DNA of 64,000 bases from Prorocentrum cordatum (lineage: Eukaryota; Sar; Dinophyceae; Prorocentrales; Prorocentraceae), in contig CAUYUJ010019917.1 in assembly GCA_963575745.1 (NCBI GenBank), forward strand, positions 18,501 through 82,500. The letters are read 5' to 3'. This document shows, piece after piece, positions 31,860 through 41,331 of this stretch. The stretch's first letter is position 1; each line of letters starts with the position of its first letter. The notes under the pieces are model-generated. The model did not search any database. It worked only from the letters and a program-made list of their open reading frames with translations, and was not told where the DNA came from. A program made the translations under genes and the position numbers.

Positions 31860-33195
31860 CCCTCGAGGTCTCCTGGGCGTTATCTTATGCACTTTTTGGA
31901 GAGTGTCGAGGCCCTCGTGGCTATTCTTGGGGCGGGCTGGGTGTTCCTAGAGGATGCGTTTTGGTGTTTCTTTGGGGCCTCTGCGCCTCTTTGGGGCCCT
32001 TTAAGCGTCTTGGGAATCTTTGTGGCGGGCTTGGTGTTCGCAGAGCGTCGCGAAGGCGTTTTAGCGCCTCTTTGGGGCCTTCTCAGGGCCTCTTAGGTGC
32101 CTCTTTGGGGCCTCCTGGGGACGTCTTGGGGGTATGTGAGGGTCTTCGTGGGGCTTCTTGGTGCCTCCTGGAGCATTTTGGAGGCCTCTTGGAAGGTTTT
32201 TGGAGGCCACATCTTGGCCTCGGAAACGCACTTGACGCGAAAACACGACAATATACAAATAATCAATAATTGCCCCATGCCTTTTTCAACGTTTGTTGGA
32301 CTTTCCGGAGCCTCCTCGAGCGCTTCTGAAGCCCTCTTGGGCACTCTTGCGGGCGTGGGGGCGGGTTTCGAAATCATCTTGAGCCGTCTAGGAAGGCTCT
32401 TGGGCAGTCTTGTGGCCTCTTGGACTGTCATGGGCGCCGTTGGGGACTCTGCTCGGCCGTGTCGGATGCCTCCTCTTCCTTCTACCTCTCATGTCGCTTC
32501 ATCCTCCACTCTCTCATTATGCTCCTCCTCGTGTCTTTTCCAGGAACCCTCGGCCAAGTTGCAGCCGCGCCTGGGGGGGGGTCATAAGGTGCTCGTGAGA
32601 ATGTCGTGCGATGTTGAGGCGTTCTGGATCGTCTTGAAGCCTCCTCGGGGCGCCTTGGAGACAATGTTGGGGCCTTTGGGACGCCGTGTTGAAGCCCTTC
32701 TGGTCTGGGGCGTCTTGGGGGCCCTTTGGGGGCCCCCTGGGGGCCTCCTGGGGCCTGCTGGGGCGGACAGCTCCAATTGTCGGTTCGCGTGCCCCCCCTT
32801 GGGCCTCTATTGAAGCCATCTTGGGACTCTCTTGGGCTATCTTGAGGCCCTCTTGGTCCGTCTTGGGGCCCTTTTGGGCCGTCTGTTGGGCCGTCTTGGG
32901 GGGGTCTTGGGGACCTCTTGGTCCGTTTTAGTTCGACGGAAGCCTGAAAACGCGAACACGCAAAAAACCTCGAACAAATCAGTAACAATAAATGAGTTTG
33001 GTCTGTCGGGCCGCTCTCAGGAGGGCTTTTGGAGGCATGTTGGGCGGTCTCTTGGCGCGCCTTGCCTTGGGGCTAACGTCTTGGAGCGGTTTTCGGTGAT
33101 TCAGATCCCTGCCAGGTCCTTGTTGGACATCTTGGGGGTTTGGGGGGGGCCTCCTGGCCCATCTTCGGAGGCCAGAAGATCCCTGCCACCGGCAT
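31860..33195 (-). repeat. CCAAGAGGC satellite-like array, reverse orientation
   Basis: GGCCTCTTGGG and GGGCCGTCTTGG units with conserved spacer blocks at about 32215-32285 and 32925-33000 (GGAAGCCTGAAAACGCGAA, AAAAAACCT, AATAAATGAGTTTGG). About 32440-32600 is a non-satellite gap with no recognised feature. Confidence 0.85.
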
Positions 33196-33235
33196 GGAGC
33201 TCTGGTGATTGCCCTTAGGGCCCCTGCCCTGCCCC

Positions 33236-33870
33236 TGGTATATGTATGTATGTATGTATGCATGCATGCATGCATGCATGTATGTATGTATGTATGTATG
33301 TGTGTATGTTTGTATGTGTGTATGTATGTATGTGTGTATGTATGTATGTATGCATGCATGCATGCATGCATGCATGTATGTATGTATGTATGTTTGTATG
33401 GATGTATGTATGCGTGTATGTATGTATGTACGTATGTTTGTATGTATGTATGTATGTATGTATGTATGTGTGTGTATGTATGTATGTATGTATGTATGTA
33501 TGTATGTATGTATGTATGTATGTGTGTATGTGTGTGTATGTATGTATGTATGTATGTATGTATGCATGTATGTATGTATGGATGTATGTGTGTGTATGCA
33601 TGCATGCATGCATGCATGCATGTATGTATGTATGTATGTATGCATGTATATATGCATGTATGTATGTATAAATGCATCCATGCATGTATGTATGTATGGA
33701 TGTATATATGGATGCATGTATGTATTCATGTATGAATGAATGTATGGATGGACTTAGGTATGTATGTATGTATGCATGTATGTATGTACGTATGTATGTA
33801 TGTGTGTATGTATGTATGTAGGTAGGTAGGTAGGCAAGTAGGTATGAATGAATGTATGTATGTAACGTTA
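33236..33870. repeat. (TATG)n microsatellite, ~635 bp
   Basis: TATG tetranucleotides with blocks of pure ATGC (about 33260-33280, 33350-33375 and 33598-33622) and TGTG variants. The 141-224-residue Met/Tyr/Val/Cys frames come from the repeat. Confidence 0.97.
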
Positions 33871-34576
33871 TGTGTGTATGTGCATACAAACATGTACCTG
33901 CACATTATCATACTGTACACACTTGCATCGTGGTATTTGCCCTCTGCCCGCTCAAGCCCTCGCGCGATTGGGAGATGATTTCATGGTAGGCGTGGATCAT
34001 ACCGCTTTCGTGAAAGAAGCAAGAAGAAAACGCGACATGATGCACATGAATAATAACTTAGACTTTGCTGCCGAACAGAAGCCTCCCGGCTGCACGCCGT
34101 GACCATGATAATGGCCACGTGCTGCTATCTAAATGGTGTCGGCACGAAGATCATGAAACGCATCCTCCGCGTCCTCCTTGAAACTGAAAACGCCCAGGCC
34201 GACACGGAACCAGCCCAAATCCGAAATGTTGCCAAGAATGAGCGACCCGACACACTCAAGAGCGACATCATTATACCAACGCCGATAAACGAACAGAAAC
34301 CGATAAACGAAAACAATCCGACAAACAAATGAGTACTGGGAGAACGCAGCAAATGTTCTGGCCTAATACTCTTGGGTATCCTGCATTGCCGCCGTGCTGC
34401 GTTCGACCGTGGGTCGTCCGAGGCCCAAGCCTGATGGCCGCCTTTTTGTTTTTACCTAACAGCGAAGACTGATAGGTTTCTAGTGGTGTCAAAAGAGAGC
34501 ATCTTGACTCCCCAGGGGGGTCTGGGCGGGTGCCGGGGAGAAGCCGCGGAAGTCGCTATAAACAAACAGTCACACA
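33871..34576. other. No recognised gene; low-repeat sequence
   Basis: Two plus-strand frames of ordinary composition (33872-34102, 76 residues; 34099-34332, 77 residues) abut with a 4-base overlap. Neither is recognised. The second ends in repeated INEQKPINENNP-like residues from an imperfect GATAAACGAA direct repeat. Coding status is open and weak. Confidence 0.35.
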
Positions 34577-34920
34577 CTTCGTGGCCTTCGAGGTCCCAGA
34601 ACTCCATTCCCGGGCCACATTCTGAATGCCCAGAGCCAACGGTAGGCCACTTCGTGGTCTTCGAGTTCCCAGAACTCCATTCCCGGGCCACATGTTGAAT
34701 GCCCAGAGCCAACTGTAGGCCACTTCGTAATCTTCGAGTTCCCAGAACTCCATTCCCGGGCCACATTTTGAATGCCCAGAGCCAACTGTAGGCCACTTCG
34801 TGGTCTTCGAATTCCCAGAACTCCATTCCTGGGCATGATTTTGAATGCCCGGAGCCAACTGTAGGCCACTTCGTGTTCTTCGAATTCCCAGAACTCCATT
34901 CCCGGGCCACATTTTGAATG
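34577..34920 (+). repeat. 73-bp tandem array, about 4.7 copies
   Basis: Unit starts CTTCGTGGTCTTCGAGTTCC and includes CAGAACTCCATTCCCGGG, CACATTTTGAATGCCC and AGAGCCAACTGTAGGCCA. The last unit breaks off at TTTGAATGC, exactly where the GAGGCT array begins. Confidence 0.95.
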
Positions 34921-36182
34921 CTGAGGCAGGCTGATGCTGAGGCTGAGGCAGGCTGAGGCTGAGGCAGGCTGAGGCTGAGGCCGAGGCTGAAGGCAGACTG
35001 AGGCTGAGGCTGAAGCAGGCTGAGGCTGAGGCTGAGGCTGAGGCTGAGGCTGAGGCTGAGGCTGAGGCAGGCTGATGCTGAGGCAGGCTGAGGCTGAGGC
35101 TGAGGCTGATGCAGGCTGAGGCTGAGGCAGGCTGAGGCTGAGGCCGAGGCTGAAGGCAGACTGAGGCTGAGGCTGAAGCAGGCTGAGGCTGAGGCTGAGG
35201 CAGGCTGAGGCTGAGGCTGAGGCAGGCTGATGCTGAGGCAGGCTGAGGCTGAGGCTGAGGCTGATGCAGGCTGAGGCTGAGGCAGGCTGAGGCTGAGGCC
35301 GAGGCTGAAGGCAGACTGAGGCTGAGGCTGAAGCAGGCTGAGGCTGAGGCTGAGGCAGGCTGAGGCTGAGGCTGAGGCAGGCTGATGCTGAGGCAGGCTG
35401 AGGCTGAGGCTGAGGCTGATGCAGGCTGAGGCTGAGGCAGGCTGAGGCTGAGGCCGAGGCTGAAGGCAGACTGAGGCTGAGGCTGAAGCAGGCTGAGGCT
35501 GAGGCTGAGGCAGGCTGAGGCTGAGGCTGAGGCAGGCTGATGCTGCAGGCTGATGCTGAGGCAGGCTGAGGCTGAGGCTGAGGCTGATGCAGGCTGAGGC
35601 TGAGGCAGGCTGAGGCTGAGGCCGAGGCTGAAGGCAGACTGAGGCTGAGGCTGAAGCAGGCTGAGGCTGAGGCTGAGGCAGGCTGAGGCTGAGGCAGGCT
35701 GAGGCTGAGGCTGAGGCTGAGGCTGGCAGGCTGAGGCTGAGGCAGGCTGAGGCTGAGGCCGAGGCTGAAGGCAGACTGAGGCTGAGGCTGAAGCAGGCTG
35801 AGGCTGAGGCTGAGGCAGGCTGAGGCTGAGGCTGAGGCAGGCTGATGCTGAGCAGGCTGAGGCTGAGGCTGAGGCTGATGCAGGCTGAGGCTGAGGCAGG
35901 CTGAGGCTGAGGCCGAGGCTGACGGCAGACTGAGGCTGAGGCTGAAGCAGGCTGAGGCTGAGGCAGAGGCAGGCTGAGGCTGAGGCTGAGGCAGGCTGAT
36001 GCTGAGGCAGGCTGAGGCTGAGGCTGAGGCTGATGCAGGCTGAGGCTGAGGCAGGCTGAGGCTGAGGCCGAGGCTGAAGGCAGACTGAGGCTGAGGCTGA
36101 AGCAGGCTGAGGCTGAGGCTGAGGCAGGCTGAGGCTGAGGCAGGCTGAGGCTGAGGCTGAGGCAGGCTGAGGCTGAGGCTGT
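34920..36182 (+). repeat. GAGGCT minisatellite with ~155-bp higher-order period
   Basis: Tandem hexamers GAGGCT/GAGGCAGGCT. A variant block, GCCGAGGCTGAAGGCAGACT, marks a higher-order unit: it occurs at about 34980, 35143, 35298, 35453, 35621, 35758, 35912 and 36067, i.e. intervals 163, 155, 155, 168, 137, 154 and 155. The 587-residue minus frame (34452-36215) survives because the minus strand of this repeat lacks stops in every frame; 155 is not a multiple of three. Confidence 0.95.
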
Positions 36183-36424
36183 GACTGCGACTGCCGTTGC
36201 CACTGCGACTGTCATCGCGAATGCGACTACGACTGCGAGAACAGCAGAATTCTACAACTGGATCCTCATCTGAATCGTAAGGGGAATGCTTCCAGATATG
36301 CTCCTACACATCGCTGTTAGGTTGCTTTGCTGGGATACTTTGGTTTTGTTAAGGAGCGCTTCCCTTCTGACGAAGAGACGGAAACACTGGAAACAACCCT
36401 CCTAATTACTGGAGAATCAACAAC
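36183..36424. other. No recognised feature
   Basis: Short unique stretch after the GAGGCT array, starting with a few degenerate GACTGC hexamers. Confidence 0.4.
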
Positions 36425-36516
36425 GACACAAACATAAAACCTCTCAGCTCCGCGTGGAGTTCTTGGATCGGTGCTGGCCCCCACTCCCTGGCGCGCGGAG
36501 CGCGCCAAGGGGGGGG
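36425..36516 (+). repeat. T-shaped fold-back element, copy F (3' half lost)
   Basis: ACAAACATAAAAC (about 36427) and CTCCGCGTGGAGTTCTTGG (36450) are the left outer arm, followed by an intact first inner hairpin CCCTGGCGCGC, GGA, GCGCGCCAAGG (about 36485-36510). The second hairpin and right arm are replaced by a G run of about 17 bases and then CCCTCC repeats. Confidence 0.85.
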
Positions 36517-36539
36517 GGGGGGGGCAAAGCTGGTCCTTC

Positions 36540-36750
36540 GTCGATGCTCCTGCTCCCCCCCCTCCTCCCTCCCTCCCCCTGGCCCTCCTACTGCCTCCCT
36601 CCCCCTCCCCTCCCTGCCCCTCCCTCCCCCTCCCTCCCTCCCTCCCTACCTCCCTCCCTCCCTCCCACCCTACCTCCCTCCTCCCCCCTACCTCCCTCCT
36701 GGCCCTCCTCCGTCCCGCCCTCCCTCCCCCCCTCCTCCCCTCCTCTTATG
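36540..36750. repeat. (CCCTCC)n pyrimidine tract
   Basis: CCCTCC and CCTACCTCC units, with pure CCTC tetranucleotides around 36625-36665. Confidence 0.9.
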
Positions 36751-36855
36751 GACCTCCTCCTCCGGTCTCGGATCGAGGCTGCGCCCCGCCATCAGTTTCT
36801 GGATCGCCAGGTTCTCGGCCTCGCCGGTCCCGGCCTGGGGGGCGGAAGGCGCAGC

Positions 36856-37045
36856 GTTGAGCAGGGACCGACCGTCCCAGCATTCCTATATTCCTACCAC
36901 GAAATGCTCTTAGGACCCAAGAACGATCTAAGAACACAAACGATGCTTTTAGAACATAAACCCGATGTGACAAAAAACGACAGACTCCGCCAGACACGTT
37001 GGTAGGGCTACAGGCGAGCCAGGACGCTTCGCCACTGCTTGAGCA
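36856..37045 (+). repeat. GTTCTTAGAAC dispersed element, copy 2
   Basis: Same ends as 22566-22800 (GAGCAGGGACCGACCGTCCC and GACGCTTCGCCACTGCTTGAG), but about 45 bp shorter and with most internal GTTCTTAGAAC palindromes mutated (e.g. GCTCTTAGGAC and GATCTAAGAAC). The internal ATGTTCTAAAAACAT stretch is missing. Confidence 0.85.
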
Positions 37046-37269
37046 GCGGCCGCCGCGCGCAGCGCATCGCGCGGGGGCGGCACCGGCCAGGGGGAGGGGG
37101 AAGCAGGAGGAGGGAGGACGTGGCGAGGAGAAGAGGGAAGAGGGCGGAGGTGGAGGGGAGAGGAAGAGGAGGAGGAGGACGAAGGGGCGAGGATAGGAGA
37201 GGAGAGGATGGAGTTGGAACATGGGGGGAGCCCGCCGGCCGTACGGAGCATGTACCCGCCACAGCTTTT

Positions 37270-38190
37270 CCCGCCCACGACGGCCCCTGGACGGCCTCCA
37301 AGACGGCCAAGCTGGCCTCCAAGGCGGGCGAGATGTCTCAAGGTGGGCCCCCTAAGACAGTCCCGAGACGCCTCCAAGACGGCCCCAAGACGGCCCAAGA
37401 GGCCCCTCAGACGCCCGAAGAGGCCTCCAAGAGGACCTCCAGGAGGCCAAACTCCTTCATGTCACCTCGGTGTTTCAAGGATATGTTAGCGTTCTCGCCG
37501 TTTCAGGCTTCCGACGCTCCAAGATGGGCCCATAGGCCCCCACAACCGCCTCAAGACAACCCAAGAGGCACCCAAGACGGCGCCAGAAACCTCCAAGACG
37601 GCCCTAAAGCACCCAAAGAGGGACCCACGACAGCCCAGTGAGGGCCCAAGACAGCCTCTGGAGGCCAAGAGGCCCCTCAGATGCCTCAGGAAGACCTCCA
37701 GGACCTCCACGAGGCCAACATCCTTGATGTTCCTTAGGCTATTCAGGCATGGTAGCGTTCTCGCCATTTCGGGCTTCCGAAACTCCAAGGCGGGCCGACG
37801 GGCCCATGGGCCCTCAAGATTGCCCCAAGACGGCCTGGACCCAGGAGACCCCCAAGACGGCCCGACAGGGCCCCAAGGCAACCTAAGAGGCTCCCAAGAC
37901 AGCCTTGGGAGGGCCCCAGAGACATCCCAAACCGCCATAAAGTACCAAAAGAGGGACACACGATTGCCCAAGGAGGGCCCAAGACAGCCTCTGGAGGCCA
38001 AGAGGCTCCCGAGATGCCCCAAGAGGGCTCCAAGAGGTTCTCGCCTTTTCGGGCTTCCGACGCTCCAAGGCGGGCCCATAGCCCCCCCTAAGAGGCCTCC
38101 TACAAGCCCGCAAGACGGTCCAAGAGGGCCCCAAAACGGCCCAGGAGGCACCTAGGACGGCCCCAAAGACAACCCCAGAGACCTCCAATA
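37270..38190 (+). repeat. CCAAGAGGC satellite-like tract
   Basis: CCAAGACGGCC units with spacer blocks at about 37445-37520, 37715-37785 and a shortened one at 38035-38065. The shared core is GTTCTCGCC, TTTCGGGCTTCCGACGCTCC. Confidence 0.9.
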
Positions 38191-38202
38191 TACAGCCCTC
38201 AC

Positions 38203-38538
38203 GCGGCGAAGAGGGCCTCGGGGTGGGAAGGAGGCAGCGCCAGCCGCGCACGTCCCCAAACTATGAGAAGACCCTGGAAGTCGACCCCTCGAGGAAGAAC
38301 AAACGCCATAAACATAAACTGTTCGACGCTCCGCGCGGAGTTCTTGGATCTGCGCTGGATCCCCCTCCCTGGCGCACGGAGCGCGCGCCAAGGGCGGCGC
38401 CGGAGGCGCCGCCAGGGAGGCCCCGCGGGTTCCAAGAGATCCGCGCGGAGCGCCGAACACTTCAGGTTTGCGGCGTTTTTCCTCCGTCGAGATTCCCCCC
38501 AGGGCGTTCCCTGCCCACCCCGAAGCCTTCTTCGCCGC
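38203..38538 (+). repeat. T-shaped fold-back element, copy G, centred in a ~336-bp palindrome
   Basis: The core GCTCCGCGCGGAGTTCTTGG faces AAGAGATCCGCGCGGAGC, with hairpins CTGGCGCACGGAGCGCGCGCCA and GGCGGCGCC, GGA, GGCGCCGCC. Going outward, AAACGCCATAAACATAAACTG faces CAGGTTTGCGGCGTTT-type sequence, CGACCCCTCGAGGAAG faces CCTCCGTCGAG, and GCGGCGAAGAGGGCCTCGG (38203) faces CCGAAGCCTTCTTCGCCGC (ending 38538). The outermost arm is not found in other copies. Confidence 0.9.
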
Positions 38539-38684
38539 TTTCGGGCCGTGTTGGAGAAGTCTGGGGCTGTCTTTAGGTCTTTTTCCCTGCGTTTGGGCGT
38601 TTTTTCTGCTTCGAAATAGGGGGCAAACAAACCTACCTCGCTTTTGACCACCCTCGCTTCCAAGACATACCAAGCGATGCCAAA

Positions 38685-38918
38685 CTACGGCATGTACTGG
38701 TCAGGCCGCTTGACGAGGAGGCGTATGGTATGACGTGGTTTTGCCTGGAAGCGAAAGCGGGCTAGGTAATTCACGCTCTGACGAGACCCAGCCCCATCCT
38801 GCCGCGGAGCGCCGCGGGGGAGCGCGAGCACCTGCCGGGCGTCCCGATTGAAGTCGATGACCTTGTGGTGCACCTCGCGGCGGCGAGGGCGCCCCGCACA
38901 GGGGGTGACGTGGTCGAG
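38685..38918 (-). pseudogene. Coding-like open frame, C-terminal fragment
   Basis: A minus-strand frame of about 77 codons ends at a TAG (38685-38687). Its peptide has ordinary composition (it includes EVHHKVIDFNRDARQVLAL and ARFRFQAKPRH) and strong G/C preference at third positions (CTC GAC CAC GTC ACC CCC). Upstream on the same strand is a T-rich stretch ending near an AG, which could be an intron end, but an in-frame TGA lies just beyond. I do not recognise the family. It could be a decayed transposon or gene fragment, or chance. Confidence 0.3.
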
Positions 38919-38934
38919 CCACTCAGGTCATGGT

Positions 38935-39130
38935 AATGATAGGATCTGGGATTTAGAGAAAATATAAATATTTATAAAAAAGTTTTTCAACTTCTTAAAG
39001 AGAATAAAAACTAGTTCTGGGCTTTAAAAAAATAGAAATGTTTAAAAATATGTAGAGGAAATAAAAACATGTTTTTGGATTCCGTAAACTGGTTGTTGTT
39101 TTGATCCTTACGCGGCGCAATGTAGTAAAC
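38935..39130. other. AT-rich island
   Basis: About 195 bp of strongly AT-rich sequence with repeated AAATATAAA, AGAATAAAAAC and GAAATAAAAAC words inside GC-rich flanks. Three diverged units of the type GATCTGGGATTTA, TTCTGGGCTTTA and TTTTTGGATT, spaced about 70 bp, suggest a short decayed tandem repeat. Confidence 0.5.
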
Positions 39131-40076
39131 CGCTTTCTCGCTTCAGCAAACAATCGGTTGTCCCATACGTTGTTTTAAGGGCGCGCGTTCATTCATCATC
39201 ATGACCTATGTTAGCCAGTGACGACGGGGCTTCTGGCCGCTGCCGTGGGCCGGCGGGGCTGGCGCGAGGCAGGCGACCACGGAGAAAGAGGAGGAGGAGG
39301 GGGAGGACGATGAAGCGGAGGCGGCGGAGGAAGAAGAGGAAAAGGAGGAGGAGGAGGAGGAGGACGAGGCAAGGTAAGACACGAGTGTGGGCCCACAACT
39401 TTGGTTTTAACAAGGAAAGGCGGTGCGGCGGCGGCACCCACAAGACCGCGATCGGCGCGCGCCGGACAAATATGCAGCGTTCAACTTAAGAGGTTACGGT
39501 TTGTTGAACAACACAATCTTTCAAATCAAGGAGTGCGCCCGTCGGACGACAATACATTGCCACGAGGATCGAACAGGGCCCCAGCGGGCCCTGACGGACC
39601 GAGAAGCTTGGGCCCAAGGGACACGCGCACCGACGAATGAGATGCGTGCGATACCTAAGACAGGGAGGGACAGCAAGGTCCAAAGGGCCATTCAAATAGC
39701 ACCCAAGGGCTGGGGCGCGCGAGGGGAACCAGGAGGCAGAAGGCGAGGAGAGCGAGGGGGCGAGGATTAAGCAACAGCAGAGGAGGGGGCCCCTTCAGAA
39801 CGGCAGAACAACGCGATCGAGGGCTCACCCTGCAGCAACAGCTGCGATATGAGATAATACAATTCCAGTCTAATCGTGCACGATGCACCCCTGGAAGCCG
39901 ATGTCATCGACACTCATGAGCACGATGATGCCCCAGAGGCGGCACAGCAGCAGGCCATCGGTATTGACATATGCGACCACGTACGTGAAGCTCACAAGCA
40001 GCACGAAATACTAACCACCAGACGCCCCAGCACCTGGGCTGCCAACAACAAAGAACGAAGACGGATCACAAAGTAG
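39131..40076. other. No recognised gene; GGA tract at about 39285-39370
   Basis: GGA/GAGGAA triplets at 39285-39370, then low-repeat sequence. Two plus frames of ordinary composition, 39423-39770 (115 residues) and 39876-40076 (66 residues), are not recognised. The second stops at the edge of the LINE 3' tandem repeats, so it may be flanking genomic sequence at the insertion. Confidence 0.35.
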
Positions 40077-40246
40077 CCAGTTTAAGCTGCACCAGAGCTG
40101 CGACGACTGAACCTAGACAGAGAAGCTAGGATTTGCCAGTGCGAGCGCGAGCAAAACAGTGATGACTGAACCTCGCCGACGCGAGGATTTAGCCAGTTCG
40201 AGCTGCCGCAAAACAGCGGCGACCGAACTGGCAGAGCTAAGATTTG
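40077..40246 (-). repeat. Three tandem 54-59-bp repeats at the LINE 3' end
   Basis: Units at 40077-40135, 40136-40192 and 40193-40246 each begin CCAGTTYRAGC-like, contain CAGYGRYGAC-GAAC-like sequence and end GAGGATTTG or a variant (GCTAGGATTTG, GCGAGGATTTA, GCTAAGATTTG). They lie immediately downstream of the last coding relic on the minus strand, where LINE 3' UTR repeats would be. Confidence 0.85.
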
Positions 40247-40249
40247 CGG

Positions 40250-40989
40250 CAGGAGCCCGGCGAGCTAGCCCTCCGCCTCACCGTCGACCGCGTTCTGCAA
40301 GATCTCCCCCACTGCTCCTGCCGGAGCCGCGCACGGCGCCCCGCGAGCCCCGACGTCGGCCAGCGCCTGTTGGAGCAAGCTGCTGGCGAACGCGGGCGAA
40401 GGCAGAGGCTGCTCGTCGGACTCGGGCGATGGCTGGCCCATCGGCGCTTCTCCCAGCACGGCGCGCACCTAGCGCACGCGCGGGTCGAAGCATTTCCTCA
40501 CGCGGAAGAGGCGAAAGATATTGTGCAACTCGGCTGGCTGCAGCACCACCCGCGCCCTGCCGCTTCGGCGTGCAACTTGAACAGCGAGCGCGCCCTCTGC
40601 CCCAGCGCGACTCCACGCCCGCGAGACACCCGCTGAAGATGCGCAGACGAGGGGGGCCCAACAAGCGGCCATTCCCTCGGGCTCAGACTTCCTGGGAATA
40701 CGTCGCCTCGCTTTCCTGAGCCACGCTGATCTCGGGAACGCTCGCGCCCGCGAAGGACGCGCCCACCCCCGCCGCCCGCGGGTCGCGAACCATCTGCGTG
40801 GCCAGGGGGCCTGCTTGAGCAGCGCGTCGATGAGGCCAGCCGGCTTCTCGTTGAAGCCCACGTCCTCAACCTTGCCGAGGTGTCTGCTGCGCTGATGCTT
40901 GCCGCCCCCGTCGCTCTGCTGGCCGTTGGCGACGGCGAGCTGCCCCCCAGACGCCGACGCCGCTGCGCCACTCCCGCTGGACTTCACGG
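40250..40989 (-). pseudogene. LINE C-terminal tail
   Basis: Open-frame fragments continue to AELHNIFRLFRVRKCFD (about 40528), a stop, then VRAVLGEAPMGQPSPESDEQ and LLQQALADVG (40468-40300), ending in GEAEG and a stop at about 40265. The RYC-CS and 'xAPxGPxE' pattern I associate with tails of this LINE group is only loosely visible. Assignment follows from position between the finger region and the 3' repeats. Confidence 0.55.
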
Positions 40990-41331
40990 GGGCGTTGGCC
41001 CCGCCCGCGGGAGGGGCGCCGTCGGCCTCCTGCTCGGCGGCCGCCCGCTTGGGAAGCCGCCGCTTCGGAGTTTGTCGCCGCCCCCCTGCGCGGCGCGCGC
41101 AGGCGCGAAAAGAAGCTGCGACTCGCAAATGCGCGCCCGCAGCCGAACCGAATCAACGAGGGAGTCGATCTCGCAGGCGGGGCACTCGAGCTTAGGAGGC
41201 GCGAGGGGGCGGACAGCGCGGGCCGTTTCCGTAGCGCGAGAACCTAGACGCAACGCGCGGCGTGGACGAACCTGAACAGTTTCCTGAAACGTGAGGGTAG
41301 ACCCACACGCAGGGCACTCGTTAGTCACCAC
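40990..41331 (-). pseudogene. LINE C-terminal Cys-rich finger region
   Basis: VTNECPACGSTLTFQETVQ (41328-41272) and LECPACEIDSLVDSVRLRAR (about 41196-41137) are two CPxC-type segments where the family usually has an imperfect zinc-finger-like block after VTNxC. The His ligands expected further on are not evident, in keeping with decay. Confidence 0.7.

Noticed and set aside
34452-36215. 587-residue minus-strand frame rich in SLSLPQPQPASAS
   Set aside because: Translation of the GAGGCT array. The minus strand of this repeat has no stop in any frame, and the 155-bp and 73-bp periods are not multiples of three, so openness carries no coding information.
36425-36540. G run after copy F considered as a poly(G) tail of a retroposed copy
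   Set aside because: It interrupts the element in the middle of its inner hairpins and is followed by CCCTCC repeats. Truncation and microsatellite growth explain it better.
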